Made by a program: the position numbers and the translations under genes. The notes under the pieces were generated by a model. It did not search any database, was not told where the DNA came from, and was given only the letters and a program-made list of their open reading frames with translations. A stretch of 64,000 bases of DNA from Fagopyrum homotropicum. Taxonomy: Eukaryota; Streptophyta; Magnoliopsida; Caryophyllales; Polygonaceae. Positions 39,671-53,047 of this stretch are shown in pieces (position 1 is the first letter of the stretch; every line of letters starts with the position of its first letter). The stretch lies in contig BSWB01000004.1 of assembly GCA_033239125.1 (NCBI GenBank), positions 84,286,501 through 84,350,500 on the forward strand, given 5' to 3'.

Positions 39671-42600
39671 GCCAGCGTCGGGTATGGCAAGGCCATCGTC
39701 GGGGATGACAAGGCCATCGTCGGGCATGGCAAGGCAATCGTCGGGCATGACAAGGCAACTCTCGGACATTACAAGGCCAGCGCCGGGCATGACAAGGCCA
39801 ACGTCGGGCATGACAAGGCCAACGTCGGGCATGACAAGGCCATCGTCGGGCATGGCAAGCCCAACGTCGGGCATGGCAAGGCCATCGTCGGGAACGCAAG
39901 GCCATCGTCGGACATGACATGGTCATCGTCGGGTATGACAAGGCAATCGTCGGGCATGGCAAGGCCAGCGTCGGGTATGGCAAGGCCATCGTCGGGGATG
40001 ACAAGGCCATCGTCGGGCATGGCAAGGCCAGCGACGGGCATGGCAAGGCCATCGTCGGGCATGCCAAGGCCATCGTCTAGCATGACAAGACCATCGTCGG
40101 GCATGACAAGGCCATGGTCGGGCTTGAGAAGGTCATCGTCGGGCATGACAAAGCCTTCGTCGGGCATGGCAAGGCCAGCGTCGGGGTGGCAACGCCATCG
40201 TCGGGCATGACAAGGCCAGCTTCGGGCATGGAAAAGCCAGCGACGGGCATGGCAAGGCCATCGTCGGGCATGCCAAGGCCATCGTCTAGCATGACAAGAC
40301 CATCGTTGGGCATGACAAGGCCAGCTTCGGGCATGGCAAGGCCATCGTCGGGTATGACAAAGCCATCGTCGGGCATGAAAAGCCATTCTCGGACATGGCA
40401 ACGCCATCGTCGGGCATGACAAGGCCAACGTCGCGCATGCCAAGGTTATGACAACGCAACTCTCGGACATGACAAGGACATCGTCGGGCATGGCAAGGCA
40501 ATCGTCGGGCATGACAAGGCAACTCTCGGACATGACCATGCCATCGTCGGGCATGACAATGCCATCGTCAGGCATGACAAGGCAACTCTCGGACATGACC
40601 ATGCCATCGTCGGGCATGACAATGCCATCGTCGGGCATGACAATGCCATCGTCGGGCATGACAAGGCCATCGTCGAGCATGACAAGGCCAGCGTCGGGAA
40701 TGGCAAGGCTATCATCTGGCATGCAAGGCCAACGTCGGGCATGACAAGGCCATCATCGGGCATGACAAGGCCATGGTCGGGCATGACATGGCCATCGTCG
40801 GGCATGACAAGGGCATAGTCGGCCATGGCAAGGCCAGCGTGGGGCATGGCAAGGCCAGCGTCGGGCATGGCAAGGCCACCGTCGGGCATGGCAAGGCCAC
40901 CGTCGGGCATGGCAAGGCCAGCGTCGGGCATGGCAAGGCCAGCGTCGGGCATGGCAAGGCCATCGTTGGGCATGACAAGGCCATCATCGGACATGAAAAG
41001 GCCATGACAATGCCACGCTCGGACATGGCGAGGCCGTCGTCGGGATGACAAGGACATGACTTGGCAACTCTCGGACATGACAAGGACAACGTCGGGCATG
41101 GCATTGCCATCGTCGGGCATGAAAAGATTATGACAATGCCTCTCTCGGACCTGGCGTGACCATCGTCGGGCATGACAATGCCATCGTCGGGCATGACATT
41201 GCCACTCTCGGACATGCCCATGCCATCGTCGGGCATGACAAGGCCATCGTCGGGCATCACAAGGCCATCGTCGAGCATGACAAGGCCAGCGTCGGGCATG
41301 AAAAGGCCATCGTCGGGCATGGCAAGGCCATCGTCGGGCATGCAAGGCCATCGTCGGACATGCAAGGCCATCGTCGGGCATGACAGGGCCATCGTCGGGC
41401 ATGACATGGCCATCGTCGGGCATGACCAGGCAATCGTCGGGCATGGCAAGGCAAGCGTCGGGTATGGCAAGGGCATCGTCGGGCATGGCAAGGCAATCGT
41501 CGGGCATGACAAGGCAACTCTCGGACATTACAAGGCCAGCGCCGGGCATGACAAGGCCAACGTCGGGCATGACAAGTCCAGCGTCGGGCATGACAAGGCC
41601 ATCGTCGGGCATGGCAAGCCCAACGTCGGGCATGGCAAGGCCATCGACGGGAACGCAAGGCCATCGTCGGACATGACATGGTCATCGTCGGGTATGACAA
41701 GGCAATCGTCGGGCATGGCAAGGCCAGCGTCGGGTATGACAAGGCCATCGTCGGGGATGACAAGGCCATCGTCGGGCATGGCAAGGCAATCGTCGGGCAT
41801 GACAAGGCAACTCACGGACATTACAAGGCCAGCGCCGGGCATGACAAGGCCAACGTCGGGCATGACAAGGCCAACGTCGGGCATGACAAGGCCATCGTCG
41901 GGCATGGCAAGCCCAACATCGGGCATGGCAAGGCCATCGTCGGGAACGCAAGGCCATCGTCGGACATGACATGGTCATCGTCGGGTATGACAAGGCAATC
42001 GTCGGGCATGGCAAGGCCAGCGTCGGGTATGGCAAGGCCATCGTCGGGGATGACAAGGCCATCGTCGAGCATGACAAGGCCAGCGTCGGGAATGGCAAGG
42101 TTATCGTCTAGCATGCAAGGCCAACGTCGGGCATGACAAGGCCATCATCGGGCATGACAAGGCCATGGTCGGGCATGACATGGCCATCGTCGGGCATGAC
42201 AAGGGCATAGTCGGCCATGGCAAGGCCATCGTCGGGCATGGCAAGGCCAGCGTCGGGCATGGCAAGGCCACCGTCGGGCATGGCAAGGCCAGCGTCGGGC
42301 ATGGCAAGGCCATCGTTGGGCATGACAAGGCCATCATCGGACATGAAAAGGCCATGACAATGCCACGCTCGGACATGGCGAGGCCGTCGTCGGGATGACA
42401 AGGTCATGACTTGGCAACTCTCGGACATGACAAGGACAACGTCGGGCATGGCATTGCCATCGTCGGGCATGAAAAGATTATGACAATGCCTCTCTCGGAC
42501 ATGGCGTGACCATCGTCGGGCATGACAATGCCATCGTCGGGCATGACATGGCCACTCTCGGACATGCCCATGCCATCGTCGGGCATGACAAGGCCATCGT

Positions 42601-42990
42601 CGGGCATCACAAGGCCATCGTCGAGCATGACAAGGCCAGCGTCGGGCATGAAAAGGCCATCGTCGGGCATGGCAAGGCCATCGTCGGGCATGCAAGGCCA
42701 TCGTCGGACATGCAAGGCCATCGTCGGGCATGACAGGGCCATCGTCGGGCATGACGTGGCCATCGTCGGGCATGACCAGGCAATCGTCAGGCATGGCAAG
42801 GCAAGCATCGGGTATGGCAAGGGCATCGTCGGGCATGGCAAGGCAATCGTCGGGCATGACAAGGCAAATCTCGGACATTACAAGGCCAGCGCCGGGCATG
42901 ACAAGGCCAACGTCGGGCATGACAAGGCCAGCGTCGGGCATGACAAGGCCATCGTCGGGCATGGCAAGCCCAACGTCAGGCATGGCAAGG
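39671..42990 (+). repeat. Q modules with a 293-bp internal duplication
   Basis: It contains P at 40448 and Q at 41048 and 42398. A 14-monomer, 293-bp piece containing CAACTC-GGACATTACAAGG is tandemly duplicated (41515 and 41808). The same duplication is present in the homologous copy at 50962 and 51255 (overall displacement 9447 bp). This tract has two Q landmarks 1350 bp apart with no P between them, the longest P-free stretch in the window (40448 to 44572, 4124 bp). Confidence 0.78.
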
Positions 42991-45900
42991 CCATCATCCG
43001 GAACGCACGGCCATCGTGGGGCATGACATTGTCATCGTCGGGTATGACAAGGCAATCGTCGGGCATGGCAAGGCCAGCGTCGGACATGGCAAGGCCATCG
43101 TCATGGATGACAAGGCCATTGTCGGGCATGGCAAGGCCAGCGACGGGCATGGCAAGGCCATCGTCGGGCATGCCAAGACCATCGTCGGGCATGACAAGGC
43201 CATGGTCGGGCTTGAGAAGGTCATCGTCGGGCATGACAAAGCCTTCGTCGGGCATGGCAAGTCCAGCGTCGGGGTGGCAACGCCATCGTCGGGCATGACA
43301 AGGCCAGCTTCGGGCATGGAAAAGCCAGCGACGGGCATGGCAAGGCCATCGTCGGGCATGCCAAGGCCATCGTCTAGCATGACAAGACCATCGTCGGGCA
43401 TGACAAGGCCATGGTCGGGCTTGAGAAGGTCATCGTCGGGCATGACAAAGCCTTCGTCGGGCATGGCAAGGCCAGCGTCGGGGTGGCAACGCCATCGTCG
43501 GGCATGACAAGGACAACGTCGGGCATGGCATAGCCATCGTCGGGCATGACAAGACTATGACAATGCCTCTCTCGGACATGGCGTGGCCATCGTCGGGCAT
43601 GACAAAATCATCGTCAGGCATGACATGGCAACTCTCGGACATGCCCATGCCATCGTCGGGCATGACAAGGCCATCGTCGGGCATCACAAGGCCATCGTCG
43701 AGCATGACAAGGCCAGCGTCGGGCATGAAAAGGCCATCGTCGGGCATGGCAAGGCCATCGTCGGGCATGCAAGGCCATCGTCGGACATGCAAGGCCATCG
43801 TCGGGCATGACAGGGCCATCGTCGGGCATGACGTGGCCATCGTCGGGCATGACCAGGCAATCGTCAGGCATGGCAAGGCAAGCATCGTGTATGGCAAGGG
43901 CATCGTCGGGCATGGCAAGGCAATCGTCGGGCATGACAAGGCAAATCTCGGATATTACAAGGCCAGCGCCGGGCATGACAAGGCCAACGTCGGGCATGAC
44001 AAGGCCAGCGTCGGGCATGACAAGGCCATCGTCGGCCATGGCAAGCCCAACGTCGGGCATGGCAAGGCCATCGTCGGGAATGCAAGGCCATCGTCGGGCA
44101 TGACATGGTCATCGTCGGGTATGACAAGGCAATCGTCAGGCATGGCAAGGCCAACGTTGGGTATGGCAAGGCCATCGTCGGGGATGACAAGGCCAACGTC
44201 GGGGGTGGCAACGCCATCGTCGGGCATGACAAGGCCAGCTTCGGGCATGGCAAAGCCAGCGACGGGCATGGCAAGGCCATCGTCGGGCATGCCAAGACCA
44301 TCTTCTAGCATGACAAGACCATCGTCGGGCATGACAAGGCCATGGTCGGGCTTGAGAAGGTCATCGTCGGGCAGGACAAAGCCTTTGTCGGGCATGGCAA
44401 GGCCTGCGTCGGGGGTGGAAACGCCATCGTCGGGCATGACAAGGCCAGCTTCGGGCATGGCAAGGCCATCGTCGGGTATGACAAAGCCATCGTCGGGCAT
44501 GAAAAGCCATTCTCGGACATGGCGACGCCATCGTCGGGCATGACAAGGCCAACGTCGCGCATGCCAAGGTTATGACAACGCAACTTTCGGACATGACAAG
44601 GACATCGTCGGGCATGGCAAGGCCATCGTCGGGCATGACAAGGCCATCGTCGGGCATGACAAGGCCATCGTCGGGCATGACGTGGCCATCGTCGGGCATG
44701 ACCAGGCAATCGTCGGGCATGGCAAGGCAAGCGTCGTGTATGGCAAGGGCATCGTCGGGCATGGCAAGGCAATCGTCGGGCATGACAAGGCAACTCTCGG
44801 ACATTACAAGGCCAGCGCCGGGCATGACAAGGCCAACGTCGGGCTTGACAAGGTCAGCGTCGGGCATGACAAGGCCATCGTCGGGCATGGCAAGCCCAAC
44901 GTCGGGCATGGCAAGGCCATCGTCGGGAACGCAAGGCCATCGTCGGGCATGACATGGTCATCGTCGGGTATGACAAGGCAATCGTCGGGCATGGCAAGGC
45001 CAGCGTCGGGTATGGCAAGGCCATCGTCGGGGATGACAAGGCCAGCGTCGGGGGCGGCAACGCCATCGTCGGGCATGACAAGGCCAGCTTCGGGCATGGC
45101 AAAGCCAGCGACGGGCATGGCAAGGCCATCGTCGGGCATGCCAAGGCCATCGTCTAGCATGACAAGACCATCGTCGGGCATGACAAGGCCATGGTCGGGC
45201 TTGAGAAGGTCATCGTCGGGCATGACAAAGCCTTTGTCGGGCATGGCAAGGCCTGCGTCGTGGGTGGAAACGCCATCGTCGGGCATGACAAGGCCAGCTT
45301 CGGGCATGGCAAGGCCATCGTCGGGTATGACAAAGCCATCGTCGGGCATGAAAAGCCATTCTCGGACATGGCGACGCCATCGTCGGGCATGACAAGGCCA
45401 ACGTCGCGCATGCCAAGGTTATGACAACGCAACTCTCGGACATGACAAGGACATCGTCGGGCATGGCAAGGCAATCGTCGGGCATGACAAGGCAACTCTC
45501 GGACATGACCATGCCATCGTCGGGCATGACAATGCCATCGTCGGGCATGACAATGCCATCGTCGGGCATGACAAGGCAACTCTCGGACATGACCATGCCA
45601 TCGTCGGGCATGACAATGCCATCGTCGGGCATGACAATGCCATCGTCGGGCATGACAAGGCCATCGTCGAGCATGACAAGGCCAGCGTCGGGAATGGCAA
45701 GGCTATCGTCTGGCATGACAAGGCCATCGTCGGGCATGACATGGCCATCGTCGGGCATGACCAGGCAATCGTCGGGCATGGCAAGGCAAGCGTCGGGAAT
45801 GGCAAGGCTATCGTCTGGCATGCAAGGCCAACGTCGGGCATGACAAGGCCATCATCGGGCATGACAAGGCCATTGTCGGGCATGCCATGGCCATCGTCCG

Positions 45901-46013
45901 GCATGACAAGGGCATAGTCGGCCATGGCAAGGCCAGCGTCGGGAATGGCAAGGCCAGCTTCGGACATGGCAAGGCCAACGTCGGGCATGGGAAGGCCATC
46001 GTCGAGCATTACA
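42991..46013 (+). repeat. Junction-rich mosaic of P and Q fragments
   Basis: It starts with a private AACGCACGGCCATCGTGGGG pair of variants near 43003, shared only with 49342. A P-module piece carrying GGGGTGGCAACG appears twice 210 bp apart (about 43271 and 43481). Near 43500 it joins directly to GACAAGGACAACG of a Q module, with the Q junction itself lost. P at 44572 is followed within 100 bp by a join to Q-type GACGTGGCC near 44680. P at 45421 is followed by a join near 45797 to GGGAATGGCAAGG. Confidence 0.75.
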
Positions 46014-49000
46014 TGGTCATCGTCGGGTATGACAAGGCAATCGTCGGGCATGGCAAGGCCAGCGTCGGGCATGGCAAGGCCAACGTCGGGCATGGCAAGG
46101 CCAGCGTCGGGCATCACAAGGCCATCGTCGGGCATGGCAAGGCCGGCGTCGGGCATGGCAAGGCCGGCGTCGGGCATGGCAAGGCCATCATCCGACACGC
46201 CAAGGCCATCATCGGGCATGACAAGGCCATCGTCGGGCATGACATGGCCATCTTCGGGCATGGCAAGGCCATCGTCGGGCATGGAAAGGCTAGCGTCGGG
46301 CATGGCAAGGCCACCGTCGGGCATGACAAGGCCACCGTCAGACATGGCAAGGTCATCTTCGGGCATGTCAAGGCCATCGTTGGGCATGACAATGCCATCG
46401 TCGGGCATGACAAGGCCATCATCGAGCATGACAAGGCCAGCGTCGGGAATGGCAAGGCTATCGTCTGGCATGCAAGGCCAACGTCGGGCATGACAAGGCC
46501 ATCATCGGGCATGACAAGGCCATTGTCGGGCATGCCATGGCCATCGTCCGGCATGACAAGGGCATAGTCGGCCATGGCAAGGCCAGCGTCGGGAATGGCA
46601 AGGCCAGCTTCGGACATGGCAAGGCCAACGTCGGGCATGGGAAGGCCATCGTCGGGCATGACAAGGCCATCATCGGACATGAAAAGGCCATGACAATGCC
46701 ACGCTCGGACATGGCGAGGCCGTCGTCGGGATGACAAGGACAACGTCGGGCATGGCATAGCCATCGTCGGGCATGACAAGACTATGACAATGCCTCTCTC
46801 GGACATGGCGTGGCCATCGTCGGGCATGACAAAATCATCGTCAGGCATGACATGGCAACTCTCGGACATGCCCATGCCATCGTCGGGCATGACAAGGCCA
46901 TCTTCGGGCATCACAAGGCCATCGTCGAGCATGACAAGGCCAACGTTGGGCATGAAAAGGCCATCGTCGGGCATGGCAAGGCCATCGTCGGGCATGCAAG
47001 GCCATCGTCGGACATGCAAGGCCATCGTCGGGCATGACAAGGCCATCGTCGGGCATGACATGGCCATCGTCGGGCATGACCAGGCAATCATCGGGCATGG
47101 CAAGGCAAGCATCGGGTATGGCAAGGGCATCGTCGGGCATGGCAAGCCAATCGTCGGGCATGACAAGGCAACTCTCGGAAATTACAAGGCCAGCGTCGGG
47201 CATGACAAGGCCAACATCGGGCATGACAAGGCCAGCGTCGGGCTTGACAAGGCCATCGTCGGGCATGGCAAGCCCAACGTCAGGCATGGCAAGGCCATCA
47301 TCGGGAACGCAAGGCCATCGTGGGGCATGACATTGTCATGGTCGGGTATGACAAGGCAATCGTCGGGCATGGCAAGGCCAGCGTCGGGCATGGCAAGGCC
47401 ATCGTCAGGGATGACAAGGCCATCGTCGGGCATGGCAAGGCCAGCGACGGGCATGGCAAGGCCATCGTCGGGCATGCCAAGGCCATCGTCTAGCATGACA
47501 AGACCATCGTCGGGCATGACAAGGCCATGGTCGGGCTGGAGAAGGTCATCGTCGGGCATGACAAAGCCTTCGTCGGGCATGGCAAGACCAGCGTCGGGGG
47601 TGGCAACGCCATCGTCGGGCATGACAAGGCCAGCTTCGGGCATGGCAAGGCCATCGTCGGGTATGACAAAGCCATCGTCGGGCATGAAAAGCCACTCTCG
47701 GACATGGCGACGCCATCGTCGGGCATGACAAGGCCAGCGTCGCGCATGCCAAGGTTATGACAACGCAACTCTCGGACATGACAAGGACATCGTCGGGCAT
47801 GGCAAGGCAATCGTCGGGCATGACAAGGCAACTCTCGGACATGACCATGCCATCGTCGGGCATGACAATGCCATCGTCGGGCATGACAAGGCAACTCTCG
47901 GACATGACCATGCCATCGTCGGGCATGACAATGCCATCGTCGGGCATGACAATGCCATCGTCGGGCATGACAAGGTCATCGTCGAGCATGACAAGGCCAG
48001 CGTCGGGAATGGCAAGGCTATCGTCTGGCATGCAAGGCCAACGTCGGTCATGACAAGGCCATCATCGGGCATGACTAGGCCATTGTCGGGCATGACATGG
48101 CCATCGTCGGGCATGACAAGGGCATAGTCGGCCATGGCAAGGCCAGCGTCGGGCATGGCAAGGCCAGCGTCGGGCATGGCAAGGCCAGCGTCGGGCATGG
48201 CAAGGCCATCGTCGGGCATGACAAGGCCATCATCGGACATGAAAAGGCCATGACAATGCCACGCTCGGACATGGCGAGGCCGTCGTCGGGATGACAAGGT
48301 CATGACTTGGCAACTCTCGGACATGACAAGGACAACTTCGGGCATGGCATAGCCATCGTCGGGCATGACAAGACTATGACAATGCCTCTCTCGGACATGG
48401 CGTGGCCATCGTCGGGCATGGCAACGCCAGCGTCGGGAATGACAAGGCCATGTTAAGGCCACTCTCGGACATAACAAGGCCAGCGCCGGGCATGACAAGG
48501 CCAACGTTGGGCATGACAAGGCTAGCATCGGGCATGACAAGGCCATCGTCGGGCACGCAAGGCCATCGTCAGGCATGACAAGGCCATCGTCGGGCATGAC
48601 ATGGCCATCGTCGGGAAAGACAAGGCAATCGTCGGGCATGGCAAGGCCAGCGTCGGGCATGGCAAAGCCCTCGTTGGGAATGACAAGGACAGCGTCGGGC
48701 ATGAAAAGGCCATGACAATGCCACTCTCGGACATGGCGAGGCCGTCGTCGGGCACGACAAGGGCATGACTTGGCAACTCTCGGACATGACAAGGACATTG
48801 TCGGGCATGGCATAGCCATCGTCGGGCATGACAAGACTATGACAATGCCTCTCTCGGACATGGCGTGGCCATCGTCGGGCATGACAAAACCATCGTCGGG
48901 CATGACATGGCAACTCTCGGACATGCCCATGCCATCGTCGGGCATGACAAGGCCATCGTCAGGCATCACAAGGCCATCGTCGAGCATGACAAGGCCAGCG

Positions 49001-49200
49001 TCGGGCATGAAAAGGCCATCGTCGGGCATGGCAAGGCCATCGTCGGACATGCAAGGCCATCGTCGGGCATGACAAGGCCATCGTCGGGCATGACATGGCC
49101 ATCGTCGGGCATGACCAGGCAATCATCGGGCATGGCAAGGCAAGCATCGGGTATGGCAAGGGCATCGTCGGGCATGGCAAGCCAATCGTCGGGCATGACA
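46014..49200 (+). repeat. GGCCGGCG block copy 4 and Q/P/R module, lineage copy 3
   Basis: A 650-bp, 31-monomer tandem duplication brings GGCATGCCATGGCC at 45.89 kb and again at 46.54 kb. It is followed by a shortened Q at 46734, P at 47757, Q at 48294 and R near 48449. The block is collinear with 36.64-39.3 kb at 9783 bp. Near 49.1 kb the homology switches: upstream resembles 39.3 kb, downstream (ATCATCGGGCATGGCAAGG) resembles 47.1 and 37.3 kb. Confidence 0.8.
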
Positions 49201-51540
49201 AGGCAACTCTCGGAAATTACAAGGCCAGCGTCGGGCATGACAAGGCCAACATCGGGCATGACAAGGCCAGCGTCGGGCTTGACAAGGCCATCGTCGGGCA
49301 TGGCAAGCCCTACGTCAGGCATGGCAAGGCCATCATCCGGAACGCACGGCCATCGTGGGGCATGACATTGTCATCGTCGGGTATGACAAGGCAATCGTCG
49401 GGCATGGCAAGGCCAGCGTCGGACATGGCAAGGCCATCGTCATGGATGACAAGGCCATTGTCGGGCATGGCAAGGCCAGCGACGGGCATGGCAAGGCCAT
49501 CGTCGGGCATGCCAAGGCCATCGTCTAGCATGACAAGACCATCGTCGGGCATGACAAGGCCATGGTCGGGCTTGAGAAGGTCATCGTCGGGCATGACAAA
49601 GCCTTCGTCGGGCATGGCAAGGCCAGCGTCGGGGTGGCAACGCCATCGTCGGGCATGACAAGGCCAGCTTCGGGCATGGAAAAGCCAGCGACGGGCATGG
49701 CAAGGCCATCGTCGGGCATGCCAAGGCCATCGTCTAGCATGACAAGACCATCGTCGGGCATGACAAGGCCAGCTTCGGGCATGGCAAGGCCATCGTCGGG
49801 TATGACAAAGCCATCGTCGGGCATGAAAAGCCATTCTCAGACATGGCAACGCCATCGTCGGGCATGACAAGGCCAACGTCGCGCATGCCAAGGTTATGAC
49901 AACGCAACTCTCGGACATGACAAGGACATCGTCGGGCATGGCAAGGCAATCGTCGGGCATGACAAGGCAACTCTCGGACATGACCATGCCATCGTCGGGC
50001 ATGACAATGCCATCGTCGGGCATGACAAGGCAACTCTCGGAAATGACCATGCCATCGTCGGGCATGACAATGCCATCATCGGGCATGACAATGCCATCGT
50101 CGGGCATGACAAGGCCATCGTCGAGCATGACAAGGCCAGCGTCGGGAATGGCAAGGCTATCATCTGGCATGCAAGGCCAACGTCGGGCATGACAAAGCCA
50201 TCATCGGGCATGACAAGGCCATGGTCGGGCATGACATGGCCATCGTCGGGCATGACAAGGGCATAGTCGTCCATGGAAGGCCAGCGTTGGGCATGGCAAG
50301 GCCAGCGTCGGGCATGGCAAGGCCACCGTCGGGCATGGCAAGGCCACCGTCGGGCATGGCAAGGCCAGCGTCGGGCATGGCAAGGCCAGCGTCGGGCATG
50401 GCAAGGCCATCGTTGGGCATGACAAGGCCATCATCGGACATGAAAAGGCCATGACAATGCCACGCTCGGACATGGCGAGGCCGTCGTCGGGATGACAAGG
50501 ACATGACTTGGCAACTCTCGGACATGACAAGGACAACGTCGGGCATGGCATTGCCATCGTCGGGCATGAAAAGATTATGACAATGCCTCTCTCGGACCTG
50601 GCGTGACCATCGTCGGGCATGACAATGCCATCGTCGGGCATGACATGGCCACTCTCGGACATGCCCATGCCATCGTCGGGCACGACAAGGCCATCGTCGG
50701 GCATCACAAGGCCATCGTCGAGCATGACAAGGCCAGCGTCGGGCATGAAAAGGCCATCGTCGGGCATGGCAAGGCCATCGTCGGGCATGCAAGGCCATCG
50801 TCGGACATGCAAGGCCATCGATGGGCATGACAAGGCCATCGTCGGGCATGACATGGCCATCGTCGGGCATGACCAGGCAATCGTCGGGCATGGCAAGGCA
50901 AGCGTCGGGTATGGCAAGGGCATCGTCGGGCATGGCAAGGCAATCGTCGGGCATGACAAGGCAACTCTCGGACATTACAAGGCCAGCGCCGGGCATGACA
51001 AGGCCAACGTCGGGCATGACAAGTCCAGCGTCGGGCATGACAAGGCCATCGTCGGGCATGGCAAGCCCAACGTCGGGCATGGCAAGGCCATCGTCGGGAA
51101 CGCAAGGCCATCGTCGGACATGACATGGTCATCGTCGGGTATGACAAGGCAATCGTCGGGCATGGCAAGGCCAGCGTCGGGTATGGCAAGGCCATCGTCG
51201 GGGATGACAAGGCCATCGTCGGGCATGGCAAGGCAATCGTCGGGCATGACAAGGCAACTCTCGGACATTACAAGGCCAGCGCCGGGCATGACAAGGCCAA
51301 CGTCGGGCATGACAAGGCCAACGTCGGGCATGACAAGGCCATCGTCGGGCATGGCAAGCCCAACGTCGGGCATGGCAAGGCCATCGTCGGGAACGCAAGG
51401 CCATCGTCGGACATGACATGGTCATCGTCGGGTATGACAAGGCAATCGTCGGGCATGGCAAGGCCAGCGTCGGGTATGGCAAGGCCATCGTCGGGGATGA
51501 CAAGGCCATCGTCGAGCATGACAAGGCCAGCGTCGGGAAT
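49201..51540 (+). repeat. Second copy of the 40-41.9 kb P/Q segment
   Basis: It contains P at 49896 and Q at 50495 and matches 40.08-42.1 kb at displacement 9448, then 9447 bp. It includes the 293-bp duplication and the CTGGCGTGACC variant of the sequence after Q (about 50597; also 41150). A 1-bp loss, CCATGGAAGGCC near 50273, and GTCGTCCATGG distinguish it. It abuts the 1507-bp triplication at about 51.5 kb. Confidence 0.8.
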
Positions 51541-53047
51541 GGCAAGGCTATCGTCTGGCATGCAAGGCCAACGTCGGGCATGACAAGGCCATCATCGGGC
51601 ATGACAAGGCCATGGTCGGGCATGACATGACCATCGTCGGGCATGACAAGGCCAGCGTCGGGCATGAAAAGGCCATCGTCGGGCATGGCAAGGCCATCGT
51701 CGGGCATGACAAGGCCAGCTTCGGGCATGGCAAGGCCATCGTCGGGTATGACAAAGCCATCGTCGGGCATGAAAAGCCACTCTCGGACATGGCGACGCCA
51801 TCGTCGGGCATGACAAGGCCAGCGTCGCGCATGCCAAGGTTATGACAACGCAACTCTCGGACATGACAAGGACATCGTCGGGCATGGCAAGGCAATCGTC
51901 GTGCATGACAAGGCAACTCTCGGACATGACCATGCCATCGTCGGGCATGACAATGTCATCGTCGGGCATCACAAGGCTATCGTCGAGCATGACAGGGCCA
52001 ACGTCGGGCATGAAAAGGCCATCGTCGGGCATGGCGAGGCCATCGTCGGGCATGCAAGGCCATCGTCGGACATGCAAGGCCATCGTCGGGCATGACAAGG
52101 CCATCGTCGGGCATGACCAGGCAATCATCGGGCATGGCAAGGCAAGCATCGGGTATGGCAAGGGCATCGTCGGGCATGGCAAGGCAATCGTCGGGCATGA
52201 CAAGGCAACTCTCGGACATTACAAGGCCAGCGCCGGGCATGACAAGGCCAACGTCGGGCATGACAAGGCCAGCGTCGGGCATAACAAGGCCATCGTCGGG
52301 CATGGCAAGCCCAACGTCATGCATGGCAAGACCATCATCGGGAACGCAAGGCCATCGTTGGGCATGACATAGTCATCGTCGGGTATGACAAGGCAATCGT
52401 CGGGCATGGCAAGGCCAGCGTCGGGCATGGCAAGTCCATCGTCGGGGATGACAAGGCCATCGTCGGGCATGGCAAGGCCAGCGACGGGCATGGCAAGGCC
52501 ATCGTCGGGCTTGCCAAGGCCATCGTTTAGCATGACAAGACCATCGTCGGGCATGACAAGGCCATGGTCGGGCTTGAGAAGGTCATCGTCGGGCATGACA
52601 AAGCCTTCGTCGGGCATGGCAAGACCAGCGTCGGGGGTGGCAACGCCATCGTCGAGCATGACAAGGCCAGCTTCGGGCATGGCAAGGCCATCGTCGGGTA
52701 TGACAAAGCCATCGTCGGGCATGAAAAGCCACTCTCGGACATGGCGACGCCATCGTCGGGCATAATAAGGCCAGCGTCGCGCATGCCAAGGTTATGACAA
52801 CGCAACTCTCGGACATGACAAGGACATCGTCGGGCATGGCAAGGCAATCGTCGGGCATGACAAGGCAACTCTCGGACATGACCATGCCATCGTCGGGCAT
52901 GACAATGCCTTCGTCGGGCATGACAAGGCAACTCTCGGACATGACCATGCCATCGTCGGGCATGACAATGCCATCGTCGGGCATGACAATGCCATCGTCG
53001 GGCATGACAAGGCCATCGTCGAGCATGACAAGGCCAGCGTCGGGAAT
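51541..53047 (+). repeat. 1507-bp HOR, unit 1 of 3
   Basis: The unit contains 71 monomers (63 of 21 bp, six of 20 bp and two 32-bp P monomers at 51842 and 52794), which sum exactly to 1507 bp. Private variants include GACATGACCATCG, AATGTCATCG, GACAGGGCCAACG, GGCGAGGCC, GACATAGTC, ATCGTTTAG and CATAATAAGG. All conceptual translations match units 2 and 3, so no base difference was spotted. Confidence 0.92.
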
